From NCBI GenBank assembly GCA_013153955.1, contig JAADDM010000193.1, positions 1 through 21,136 on the forward strand: a stretch of 21,136 bases of DNA, in the 5' to 3' direction. Numbering within the stretch: position 1 is the stretch's first letter; every line of letters starts with the position of its first letter. Shown piece by piece: positions 13,436-20,942 of this stretch. A model generated the notes under the pieces. That model had not been told where the DNA came from, searched no databases, and worked only from the letters and a program-made list of their open reading frames with translations. Source of the DNA: Gammaproteobacteria bacterium (GTDB lineage: Bacteria > Pseudomonadota > Gammaproteobacteria > Thiomicrospirales > Thiomicrospiraceae). The position numbers and the translations under genes were made by a program.

Positions 13436-14404
13436 CTAAAAGTCCTTTAAACGAATTTTACGGGGAGACTTTAAAATTACTTCTGGAACGATGACCTTAG
13501 CAGGTTTCGCCCCCGCTGACTGAGACACCGCCGAATCTTCAGAAGCGACCTCATTTGTCACAATGGTAACATCCTTAGACACGGGCTGTTTTATGGGCGT
13601 CTTATCCTTCTTTTGTGAAGATTTTTCTGCCACTGTTTTCGATGCTTTTTTAGTCACTTTCTTAGATGTTTTTTTCGATGGCTTCACAGCGTCTGTTTGC
13701 TTACACTTTTTTGATTTATCAGCTGCTTTAGCGGCTTGCTTCTTAGAAACTATTTTTGCTTTCTTAGATACCTTAGCCTTTTTTTGACTCACCTTTTTGC
13801 CTGATTTTTTATCTGATTTTTCAGGTAATTTCTTATCCGTTTTCTTATCCGTTTTTTTATCGGACTCTAAGGCTTTCAATGCTTTCTTTGCCGCTTTCTT
13901 CGACAACTTTTTGGCCATTTTTTTCGCTTCGCTCTTATCCAGCTTGCTTGCCTGCTTTGCAGCCTCTATTTTCATAGATTTTTTAGCCGCTTTTTTGTCT
14001 GCTTTTTTGGCAGATTTATCTAGGACTTTGCTGTCCACTTTATTGGCACTTTTTTTAAGCGCATCCGGTCGTTTATGGCTTTTTTTAGCTTCATCTCTAG
14101 AAGCTTTTTTAGCAGCAGACTTGGCTGCTTTTTTAGAGCCCGGCTTAGCCTCAGCCCCGTTTTTTTTAGCTTCTTCTTTTAAAAATTGAGCACGTTTTTT
14201 AGCTATTTTATCGGCACTTTTTTTAGACATTTTCACAACAAACCCAGAGCTTTCTATTGGGTGCTTATTTCCATCCTGTTTTGTGGATTGCTTACGCTTA
14301 TCTAATTTAACCAGGCCTGATAGTTTAGGTTTCTTAGCCTGTTTTGCTGTCTGTTTAGCGACTTTACCTGACTTAGTAACACGCTCTTTACTTGCCTTAC
14401 TCAT
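13436..14404 (-). CDS. Lysine-rich histone H1-like low-complexity protein, 322 aa
   Basis: I do not recognise a specific family. I count 99 Lys in 322 residues (31%), with Ala, Ser and Asp making up most of the rest, giving a strongly basic and probably disordered chain like bacterial histone H1-like or AlgP-type proteins. Two parts are not low complexity: about 46-80 (HPIESSGFVVKMSK) and the C-terminus (about 302-322, with VIVPEVILKSPRKIRLKDF), which may be a folded or docking segment. A tandem DKKT repeat lies near residue 183. There is one Cys and no signal peptide. A strong AGGAGAGG ribosome binding site precedes the ATG. Nucleic-acid binding is plausible from composition alone. The Phe/Leu-rich frames on the opposite strand are shadows. 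Confidence 0.78.
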   Translation of the reverse strand: MSKASKERVTKSGKVAKQTAKQAKKPKLSGLVKLDKRKQSTKQDGNKHPIESSGFVVKMSKKSADKIAKKRAQFLKEEAKKNGAEAKPGSKKAAKSAAKKASRDEAKKSHKRPDALKKSANKVDSKVLDKSAKKADKKAAKKSMKIEAAKQASKLDKSEAKKMAKKLSKKAAKKALKALESDKKTDKKTDKKLPEKSDKKSGKKVSQKKAKVSKKAKIVSKKQAAKAADKSKKCKQTDAVKPSKKTSKKVTKKASKTVAEKSSQKKDKTPIKQPVSKDVTIVTNEVASEDSAVSQSAGAKPAKVIVPEVILKSPRKIRLKDF

Positions 14405-14619
14405 TGACTGACCTCTCCTAAAACAACTGACTTAACAAAGGTGCGCAATCCTAGTACTCAACTCAAATACTAAGCCTACTCAGAAGCGTGATTAGTATTT
14501 TTTGTGTACAGGACACCTTGGTTACAGATTAAATTTAAAACGTACTTTAGCTTACATTATTCCACTTAAAAACTTAACCCATTTAATGCTCTTTACTCAC
14601 TAAAATAGGGCTTACAAAC

Positions 14620-14653
14620 AAAAAAAGTGTATACACCAGAGTGAATACACTTT
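14620..14653 (-). terminator. dapB intrinsic terminator
   Basis: A 9-bp stem (AAAGTGTAT, 14624-14632, with ATACACTTT, 14645-14653) extends inward by three more pairs after one mismatch to a 4-nt loop. Leftward it is followed by a T7 run. It lies about 30 nt past the dapB stop. The rest of the gap up to the lysine-rich gene (14405-14619) shows no gene or convincing promoter to me. Confidence 0.85.
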
Positions 14654-14681
14654 CTTAGATAGAGCGGGGTTAAAGCTTAGT

Positions 14682-15482
14682 TTAGCGCAGGTTTAAGACA
14701 TCTTGCATATCAAACAAGCCGCGCTCTCTATCAGCTAACCAACGGCAAGAACGTGCCGCGCCATTCGCAAATGTCATGCGACTGGAGGCCTTGTGCGTAA
14801 TTTCCACGCGCTCCCCCTCTGTGGCAAATAATACCGTATGATCACCGACAATATCGCCTGCACGAATCGTTGCAAAACCAATCGTATTCGGGTCACGTGC
14901 GCCAGTAATACCCTCTCGACCATAAACCGCACAGGTTTTAAGATCTCGCCCAAGGGTTTCGGCAACTACCTCCCCCATTCTAAGCGCTGTACCAGAAGGC
15001 GCATCGACCTTATGGCGGTGATGACCTTCTGTTATCTCAATGTCATAGCCTTCATTAAGCACTTCAGCCGCTTGCTTGAGTAGCTTTAAACAGAGGTTTA
15101 CGCCCACACTGTAGTTAGCGGCAAAGATAACGGCGATATGCTCTGCTGCTTTGTCAATTTCGGCCAAACCCGCTTCATCAAATCCGGTTGTGCCAATCAC
15201 AATTTTTTTATGATGCGCAACACAGACTACCAAGTTATGAACGGTTGTTTCAGGGGTTGTAAAATCGATTAAAACATCAAAATCATCCACAACGGACTCG
15301 ATCGACCCAACGATATTCACGCCCAGCTTGCCGATGCCCGCCAGTTCGCCTGCATCAGCACCAATCAAAGAGCTATCGGGGCGTTCAATCGCAGCAGAAA
15401 CGGTAATCCCCTCTGCTTGATTAACGGCATCAATTAAGTTTCTACCCATGCGCCCTGATGCGCCAATAATTGCAACTCTCAT
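14682..15482 (-). CDS. dapB: 4-hydroxy-tetrahydrodipicolinate reductase
   Basis: DapB reduces the dihydrodipicolinate precursor with NAD(P)H in the lysine/diaminopimelate pathway, supplying peptidoglycan and lysine. At 266 residues it is near the usual 270. The nucleotide-binding loop is IIGASGRMGR at the N-terminus. The catalytic and substrate-binding segment is EGHHRHKVDAPSGTAL, with H154 and K158 corresponding to E. coli H159 and K163. The C-terminal FANGAARSCRWL is also typical. AAGGA precedes the ATG at about 7 nt. It follows dnaJ by 50 nt and is probably cotranscribed with it. In Pseudomonas carA is next, but here dapB ends at a terminator and carA is about 5 kb away. Confidence 0.98.
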   Translation of the reverse strand: MRVAIIGASGRMGRNLIDAVNQAEGITVSAAIERPDSSLIGADAGELAGIGKLGVNIVGSIESVVDDFDVLIDFTTPETTVHNLVVCVAHHKKIVIGTTGFDEAGLAEIDKAAEHIAVIFAANYSVGVNLCLKLLKQAAEVLNEGYDIEITEGHHRHKVDAPSGTALRMGEVVAETLGRDLKTCAVYGREGITGARDPNTIGFATIRAGDIVGDHTVLFATEGERVEITHKASSRMTFANGAARSCRWLADRERGLFDMQDVLNLR

Positions 15483-15532
15483 CTTTAGATCCTTTTACTC
15501 AAGTCTATCTATTTACTGTATTTGGGCGATAA

Positions 15533-16714
15533 TTAGTTCCAAGGTCCATCATCTTTGTTTGATTTCTCATCTGCTTTTTTAGCGGACTTTTTATCATCAT
15601 CCAAACTAAAGAAAGATTTAACTGAATCAAAGAAACCGTGTGCTTTAGGGCTATGTTGTTTATGGTGTTTGCCTTTTAAGCTCGCTTCAAACTCTTCTAG
15701 CAACTCTTTCTGACGTGCCGTAAGCTTAACCGGTGTTTCAATATGAACTTCAACAATCATATCGCCTACACGGGATGAACGTACTGACTTAACGCCTTTT
15801 CCAGTTAATTTAAATCGCTGACCAGACTGCGTACCTGCTGGGATTTTTAGAGAAGCTTTCCCCCCTAAAGTAGGCACATCAACATCGCCTCCTAGCGCGG
15901 CATTGGCGAAACTGATTGGCAGATCACAGTATAGCGTGTTGCCATCTCGTTCAAAAATCTCGTGCTTTTTAACTTCCATACGAACGTAAAGATCGCCACG
16001 TGGAGCGCCCGGTTCGCCCGCTTCCCCTTCGCCTTGAAGACGAATGCGGTCGCCGGTATCTACACCAGCTGGAATTTTGACAGTGAGTGTTTTATGACCA
16101 TGTGTATAGCCTTCGCCATGACATGATTTACACGGATTTTTAATCAACTGGCCGGTACCATGACAACTTGGGCAGGCGCGATTAACCGCAAAGAACCCTT
16201 GTTGCATGCGTACTTGGCCTGCTCCGTGACACGTTCCACAGGTTTCAACATCGCTTCCGGGCTCTGCACCAGTACCTTCACAAGTATCACAAAGGTCTTT
16301 AGTCGGGACACGAATATCAACCGATGTGCCTGACACGGCCTCCTCTAAAGTTAAACTTAGCTCGTACTGCTTATCCTGCCCCGGCTGTGGTCCACGTTGC
16401 CCACCAAAGCCGCCGCCGAACATATCACCAAAGATATCTCCGAAGCCGCCTTCAAATCCACCGCCAAAGCCACCCCCACCATGACCGCCTTCTAGTCCTG
16501 CATGACCAAACTGATCATAGGTTGCACGCTTTTGTGAGTCAGACAAAATCTCATAGGCTTCTGATGCCTCTTTGAATTTGTCTTCAGCACTTTTATCGCC
16601 AGGATTTCTGTCAGGATGAAACTTCATGGCCATTTTACGGTAGGCTTTTTTAATTTCACCCGTAGAGGCTGTTTTAGAAACAGCTAGGATTTCGTAGTAA
16701 CAAATTTTGCTCAT
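15533..16714 (-). CDS. dnaJ: Chaperone DnaJ (Hsp40)
   Basis: DnaJ delivers unfolded clients to DnaK and stimulates its ATPase. The J domain (1-70) has the HPD motif at 33-35. A Gly/Phe-rich linker (about 75-106) follows. The zinc domain has four CxxCxGxG repeats at C142/C145, C159/C162, C181/C184 and C195/C198. The C-terminal substrate-binding domains run to about residue 345. At 393 residues it is longer than E. coli DnaJ (376), mainly through a charged, Lys/Asp-rich C-terminal extension ending DDGPWN. The N-terminus MSKICYYEIL differs slightly from the usual DYYE start. A GAGAG ribosome binding site precedes the ATG. A hairpin between dnaK and dnaJ may reduce its transcription relative to dnaK. 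Confidence 0.98.
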   Translation of the reverse strand: MSKICYYEILAVSKTASTGEIKKAYRKMAMKFHPDRNPGDKSAEDKFKEASEAYEILSDSQKRATYDQFGHAGLEGGHGGGGFGGGFEGGFGDIFGDMFGGGFGGQRGPQPGQDKQYELSLTLEEAVSGTSVDIRVPTKDLCDTCEGTGAEPGSDVETCGTCHGAGQVRMQQGFFAVNRACPSCHGTGQLIKNPCKSCHGEGYTHGHKTLTVKIPAGVDTGDRIRLQGEGEAGEPGAPRGDLYVRMEVKKHEIFERDGNTLYCDLPISFANAALGGDVDVPTLGGKASLKIPAGTQSGQRFKLTGKGVKSVRSSRVGDMIVEVHIETPVKLTARQKELLEEFEASLKGKHHKQHSPKAHGFFDSVKSFFSLDDDKKSAKKADEKSNKDDGPWN

Positions 16715-16869
16715 CGATCTCTCGTTTTACGCCCTTATACAGACGTGTTTAATTTCTATTTAAAATCCCTCTCAACTTTAAGACCACCAAGATTTTTTGA
16801 TTACTTAAAGCAATGGTGGTTTGAAATTAAGAACGGTTTTAGATAAAAACAGATTAAATTAATTTAACT

Positions 16870-16910
16870 AAAAATGCACGAAGCCTTAGAAACCTAAGAA
16901 CTTCGTGCAT
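16870..16910 (-). terminator. Hairpin between dnaK and dnaJ, probable partial terminator
   Basis: A 10-bp stem (ATGCACGAAG, 16874-16883, with CTTCGTGCAT, 16901-16910) encloses a second 5-bp stem (CTTAG with CTAAG) and a 4-nt loop. Leftward it is followed by TTTTT. It lies about 100 nt after dnaK. The rest of the 297-nt dnaK-dnaJ gap has no gene. I see a 7-bp inverted repeat (ACCACCA at 16783-16789) but no convincing promoter. Confidence 0.7.
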
Positions 16911-17011
16911 CTAGTTATCCAAAAAAACAATTTATGGGTTTGTTTATTTGAGCGGTATTAGCTATCTATATCGAATGACTAAATACCTCTCAAACTCACG
17001 CACGCAATAGA

Positions 17012-18931
17012 TTATTTTTTAGCGTCGTCTACTTCTTCAAACTCTGCATCAACGATGTCATCGTCCGCTGTGTTTTCAGCACCTTGTTGCTGTGCATCTT
17101 CACCACCGGCCGCTTGCTTTGCTTGCGCTTTTTGAGCAATCGACTGGCTCGCTTCAGCTAGCTTAGCAACCGAGTCTTCAATCGCCGCTTTGTCGTCGCC
17201 TTTGATGGCTTCTTCAACCGCTTTGATTGCGGTTTCAATCGCTTCTTTTTCAGCCGCATCAACAGTATCACCAGCATCTTTAACCATCTTGTTTGTGCCG
17301 TGAATCATCGCATCCGCTTGGTTGCGTGCTTCAACAAGCTCTTTCAATTTAGCATCTTCTTCAGCGTGCGCTTCAGCATCTTTAACCATCGCTTCGACTT
17401 CTTCCTCAGAAAGACCAGAAGAGGCTTGGATCGTGATGTGTTGCTCTTTACCTGTCGCTTTATCTTTTGCAGATACGTTTAGGATTCCGTTGGCATCAAT
17501 ATCAAACGTCACTTCAATCTGAGGTGTTCCACGTTGTGCAGGTGCAATTTCATCCAGGTTAAACTGTCCTAAAGACTTGTTAGCCGAGGCCAGTTCACGT
17601 TCGCCCTGAACAACATGAATGGTTACTGCAGATTGATTATCTTCTGCTGTTGAGAACACTTGAGACTTACGAGTAGGAATCGTTGTGTTTTTCTCAATCA
17701 GCTTAGACATAACGCCCCCCATTGTCTCAATTCCTAGAGAAAGAGGGGTTACATCTAATAGTAGTACATCGTTTACATCACCAGACAGTACGCCACCCTG
17801 AATCGCTGCACCCATGGCAACCGCTTCATCTGGGTTAACATCCTTACGAGGCTCTTTACCGAAGAACTCTTTAACCGCTGCTTGAACCATTGGTACACGA
17901 GTTGATCCACCGACCAAAATAACATCGTTAATTTCAGACGCGGATAAACCAGCATCTTTAAGTGCTATTTTACATGGCTCGATAGAACGCTTAACTAGGT
18001 CTTCAATCAAAGACTCAAATTTAGCGCGCGTAATTTTCATGTTAAGGTGCTTAGGCCCTGTTGCATCAGCGGTTACGTAAGGCAAGTTAATGTCTGTTTG
18101 CTCACGAGATGACAGTTCAATCTTCGCTTTCTCTGCTGCTTCACGTACACGTTGAAGTGCAAGCGGATCTAACTTAATGTCAACATTCTGATCTTTCTTG
18201 AATTCTTCAGCGATGTACTCAACTAATACGTTATCGAAATCCTCTCCTCCTAGGAAAGTGTCTCCGTTAGTTGACAGTACCTCTACCTGCTTCTCACCAT
18301 CTAGGTTTGCCACTTCGATGATTGATACATCAAATGTCCCGCCGCCTAAATCGAATACTGCAATAGTGCTGTCGTCTGAAACCTTATCCATTCCATAAGC
18401 CAGTGCTGCTGCAGTTGGCTCGTTGATAATACGCTTAACTTCTAGACCGGCAATTTTACCGGCGTCTTTCGTTGCCTGACGCTGTGCATCGTTGAAATAA
18501 GCTGGAACAGTTACAACCGCTTCAGTCACTTCATGTCCTAGATAATCTTCAGCAGTCTGCTTCATTTTAATCAATGTTTTTGCAGACACTTCTTGTGGTG
18601 AAAGCTTCTTGCCATCTACTTCAACCCATGCATCACCATTGTCGGCAGCAACGATTGAGTAAGGCACCATGTCCTTATCTTTCGCAACCACTTTGTCATC
18701 TGCACGACGACCAATCAAACGCTTAATAGCGAACAGAGTGTTCTTTGGGTTAGTCACTGCTTGACGCTTTGCAGAATCTCCAACTAACACCTCACCTTCT
18801 GGTGTATAAGCAACGATTGATGGGGTTGTACGTGCGCCTTCTGCGTTTGGAATTACCTTAACTTCCTTGCCTTCCATCACTGCGACACATGAGTTTGTTG
18901 TTCCTAAATCAATACCAATAATTTTAGCCAT
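17012..18931 (-). CDS. dnaK: Chaperone DnaK (Hsp70)
   Basis: DnaK is the ATP-driven Hsp70 chaperone, working with DnaJ and GrpE in the cytoplasm. At 639 residues it matches E. coli DnaK (638). The nucleotide-binding domain begins IGIDLGTTNSCVAVMEG and has NEPTAAALAYG, the second phosphate loop VFDLGGGTFDVSI and ILVGGSTRVP. The linker DVLLLDVTPLSLGIE leads to the peptide-binding domain, then a helical lid and an acidic tail ending DAEFEEVDDAKK. The ATG at 18931 has an excellent GGAGAAG ribosome binding site. A sigma32-like promoter lies in the 150-nt gap after grpE, so it can be transcribed both from its own start and from grpE. Confidence 0.99.
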   Translation of the reverse strand: MAKIIGIDLGTTNSCVAVMEGKEVKVIPNAEGARTTPSIVAYTPEGEVLVGDSAKRQAVTNPKNTLFAIKRLIGRRADDKVVAKDKDMVPYSIVAADNGDAWVEVDGKKLSPQEVSAKTLIKMKQTAEDYLGHEVTEAVVTVPAYFNDAQRQATKDAGKIAGLEVKRIINEPTAAALAYGMDKVSDDSTIAVFDLGGGTFDVSIIEVANLDGEKQVEVLSTNGDTFLGGEDFDNVLVEYIAEEFKKDQNVDIKLDPLALQRVREAAEKAKIELSSREQTDINLPYVTADATGPKHLNMKITRAKFESLIEDLVKRSIEPCKIALKDAGLSASEINDVILVGGSTRVPMVQAAVKEFFGKEPRKDVNPDEAVAMGAAIQGGVLSGDVNDVLLLDVTPLSLGIETMGGVMSKLIEKNTTIPTRKSQVFSTAEDNQSAVTIHVVQGERELASANKSLGQFNLDEIAPAQRGTPQIEVTFDIDANGILNVSAKDKATGKEQHITIQASSGLSEEEVEAMVKDAEAHAEEDAKLKELVEARNQADAMIHGTNKMVKDAGDTVDAAEKEAIETAIKAVEEAIKGDDKAAIEDSVAKLAEASQSIAQKAQAKQAAGGEDAQQQGAENTADDDIVDAEFEEVDDAKK

Positions 18932-19019
18932 TATACTTCTCCAATATGTTCTGTTAAAACGGGGAATATCACCGCCTGCTTTAACGAATCTTTTAATTAT
19001 TTATTTAACGTTACCTTCT

Positions 19020-19047
19020 ATATAGGGCTGTCTATTTTAGATTCAAG
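19020..19047 (-). promoter_or_regulatory. Predicted sigma32 heat-shock promoter of dnaK
   Basis: Read leftward, CTTGAAT (19041-19047) and CCCTATAT (19020-19027) are separated by 13 nt, close to the E. coli sigma32 consensus CTTGAAA and CCCCATNT. It is about 90 nt upstream of the dnaK ATG. The grpE promoter has the same layout and spacer length, which raises confidence in both. Confidence 0.75.
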
Positions 19048-19084
19048 CCCTAAAGGTAATTTATTTTGTTTTTTTCTAAAAAAC

Positions 19085-19672
19085 TTACTGAGCCACAATA
19101 ACGCGTGCCGCTCTAATCAATCTATCATTCAATACATATCCCTTCTGAATCACATCTACCACGGTATTTGATTCGTGATCCGGTGAAGGAATCATGGTCA
19201 AGGCCTCATGTAGTTTAGGGTCAAACTTTTCACCTTTCGGATCAATACGTTCAACACTAAACTTGCCCAGTACATCCAGCATCTGTTTAAACGTCATCTC
19301 AATGCCATCACGAATGCTTTCAATGGTTGCATCTTCCTTACTAGCGGCTTCCATGCCCATTTCCATAGAGTCCATTGCAGGAATCAATGCATCTACAAAC
19401 TTGTTCAACGCATATTTATGCGCACTCTCAACATCCATACGTGTACGACGACGTAGGTTTTCCATATCCGCTTGAATACGCATCGCCAGCTCTTTATGCT
19501 TTTCCGCTTCTGCCTGAGCCGCTGCAAGCAAGGCTGTTACATCTTCAGTAACAGCCGCTTCCGCAGACTCAAGTGTCGCTTCTGTTTGGACATCATCCCC
19601 TGCTGGAATTTGACCTTCTGCTTGGGTATCTACTTTTGTTTCTTCAGTATTTGCTGTTTTATTTTCTGACAC
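19085..19672 (-). CDS. grpE: Nucleotide exchange factor GrpE
   Basis: GrpE releases ADP from DnaK. An acidic, probably disordered N-terminus (about 1-45) leads to a long helical dimerisation region (ALLAAAQAEAEKHKELAMR, then ENLRRRTRMDVESAHKYA) and the C-terminal beta domain that contacts DnaK (DPKGEKFDPKLHEAL and VIQKGYVLNDRLIRAARV). The open frame begins at an ATG at 19690 with only a weak ribosome binding site. I chose the GTG at 19672 (195 aa, beginning MSENKTAN) because AGGAAG lies exactly 6 nt upstream and GrpE proteins often start this way. It follows hrcA by about 100 nt and has its own sigma32-like promoter overlapping the end of hrcA. Confidence 0.97.
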   Translation of the reverse strand: MSENKTANTEETKVDTQAEGQIPAGDDVQTEATLESAEAAVTEDVTALLAAAQAEAEKHKELAMRIQADMENLRRRTRMDVESAHKYALNKFVDALIPAMDSMEMGMEAASKEDATIESIRDGIEMTFKQMLDVLGKFSVERIDPKGEKFDPKLHEALTMIPSPDHESNTVVDVIQKGYVLNDRLIRAARVIVAQ

Positions 19673-19754
19673 AATATTCTTCCTATTCATTTGAGTAACA
19701 CCGCTTAATCTATGCCGATGTTTAAAAATGTTAAAACTTAATCAATTACAGACT

Positions 19755-19782
19755 ATTTGGGGACGTGAATTATTTTTTCAAG
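19755..19782 (-). promoter_or_regulatory. Predicted sigma32 heat-shock promoter of grpE
   Basis: Read leftward, CTTGAAA (19776-19782, a perfect -35) and CCCCAAAT (19755-19762, one mismatch to CCCCATNT) are separated by 13 nt. The -35 box lies within the last codons of hrcA, so grpE can be induced independently of hrcA. Confidence 0.82.
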
Positions 19783-20792
19783 AGAGAACCTAAAATTTTT
19801 GCAGTCATATCTACTTTTGGAATAATTTTTTCATAATTCATTCTACTTGGACCAACCACGCCAAGCACACCTAAAACCTCGCCGTCCACCTCATAAGGAG
19901 TGGTCACAATACTACAGTCCTGATAAACATCATGACCACACTCCGCCCCAATAAAGATTTGCACGCCCTCCGCTTCCATACTTTTGTCCAACACACCCAA
20001 CATTTCAGTATGGTGGTCAAAGGCATGAAACAGAGACTTTAACTTATCCGCGTGCGCTAACTCTTGGTAGTTCAACAAGTTTGTTTGGCCCGACACTAAA
20101 AACGGCATTTTCTGTTCAAGCTGTTCCGTTAATACAGTATCAGTAGCCTCAATCACGGAACGCATAAAATCATTTGTCGTGGTTCTAATTAACTCTAAGC
20201 GTTCAACCAAACTTTTACGCGCCTCGGCAAGGCTCTTACCAACACACTCTTCATTTAAAAAGTTGGCAATTTTAATCAACTCTTCTCCACTCACTGGATT
20301 TTCCAGCTCCACTACACGATTCTGTACATCCTGATCATTAAAGATCAGTACCACTAAAACCCGATGATCGCCCAGCCCGATAAAATCGATATGCTTAAGC
20401 ACCTCCCTTGCCTTCTTAGGCATCAGAACCATACTCGCCATACGGGTAATGCCGGACAAAATATGGGAAGCACCAGCCATTAAAGCATCTTGATTTACAC
20501 TCGGAGCAAGCTCTTGACGAATTTTCGCCTCCCCCTGCGTTGAAAGGGGCTGATAAGTCAACATAGAATCTACAAATAAGCGGTAGCCTTTATCGGTTGG
20601 AATGCGGCCTGCCGAGGTGTGCGGTGAATGAATTAAGCCAAGTCGCTCCAAATCAGCCATCACATTTCTAACGGTCGCGGAACTTAACCCTATTTCAGGG
20701 GATTTTGCCAAGGTGCTAGAACCCACTGGTTTGCCCTCGTTGAGGTATAATCCCATTAAGTTTTTAAACAAAAGGTGTGAACGGTCGTTTAA
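19770..20792 (-). CDS. hrcA: Heat-inducible transcription repressor HrcA
   Basis: HrcA represses chaperone genes by binding CIRCE operators and is thought to be kept active by GroEL. The N-terminal winged helix-turn-helix (about 1-75) includes SSATVRNVMADLERLGLI and the wing SPHTSAGRIPTDKGYR. The rest is the GAF-like ligand/dimerisation region, ending in VVGPSRMNYEKIIPKVD. The open frame extends to a TTG at 20840, but HrcA proteins start MLN(D/E)R, so I use the ATG at 20792 (340 aa), with TTAGG about 8 nt upstream. A CIRCE element 60 nt upstream indicates autoregulation. HrcA is not universal in gammaproteobacteria. The order hrcA-grpE-dnaK-dnaJ with divergent nadK is as in relatives. Confidence 0.97.
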   Translation of the reverse strand, partial: LNDRSHLLFKNLMGLYLNEGKPVGSSTLAKSPEIGLSSATVRNVMADLERLGLIHSPHTSAGRIPTDKGYRLFVDSMLTYQPLSTQGEAKIRQELAPSVNQDALMAGASHILSGITRMASMVLMPKKAREVLKHIDFIGLGDHRVLVVLIFNDQDVQNRVVELENPVSGEELIKIANFLNEECVGKSLAEARKSLVERLELIRTTTNDFMRSVIEATDTVLTEQLEQKMPFLVSGQTNLLNYQELAHADKLKSLFHAFDHHTEMLGVLDKSMEAEGVQIFIGAECGHDVYQDCSIVTTPYEVDGEVLGVLGVVGPSRMNYEKIIPKVDMTAKILGSLLKK

Positions 20793-20851
20793 CATCTGAT
20801 AGCCTAAGCATCTGCTTCTAAAAAGTAAGTATGACTTCAAAGAGTCTAGGT

Positions 20852-20878
20852 TAAGTACTCTCTACAGTTGAGTGCTAA
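20852..20878. promoter_or_regulatory. CIRCE operator (HrcA binding site)
   Basis: The consensus is TTAGCACTC-N9-GAGTGCTAA. Here the right arm (20870-20878) matches 9 of 9 and the left arm TAAGTACTC (20852-20860) matches 7 of 9, with exactly 9 nt between them. It lies between hrcA (-) and nadK (+), directly downstream of the hrcA -10 box, so HrcA bound here would block its own transcription. Confidence 0.93.
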
Positions 20879-20906
20879 ATTATAAGAGGCTTACCAGCTT
20901 ATACAA
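20879..20906 (-). promoter_or_regulatory. Predicted sigma70 promoter of hrcA
   Basis: Read leftward, a perfect TATAAT (20879-20884) lies 16 nt after TTGTAT (20901-20906, a 3 of 6 match). The -10 box directly abuts CIRCE, the usual arrangement for HrcA-controlled promoters, so the start point would fall inside the operator. Confidence 0.7.
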
Positions 20907-20942
20907 GGCATTTACCGCCTTAAATTGAAAGAGAACAAAATA

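Noticed and set aside
13563..14189. Rightward Phe/Leu/Ala-rich frames opposite the lysine-rich gene, resembling membrane proteins
   Set aside because: AAA/AAG lysine codons read backwards give TTT/CTT (Phe/Leu). The hydrophobicity is an artefact of the real leftward gene.
9885..14404. The block between dapB and carA as a genomic island, prophage or defence cluster
   Set aside because: It has no integrase, transposase, tRNA, direct repeats or nuclease/helicase genes; the proteins look like ordinary envelope and redox functions.
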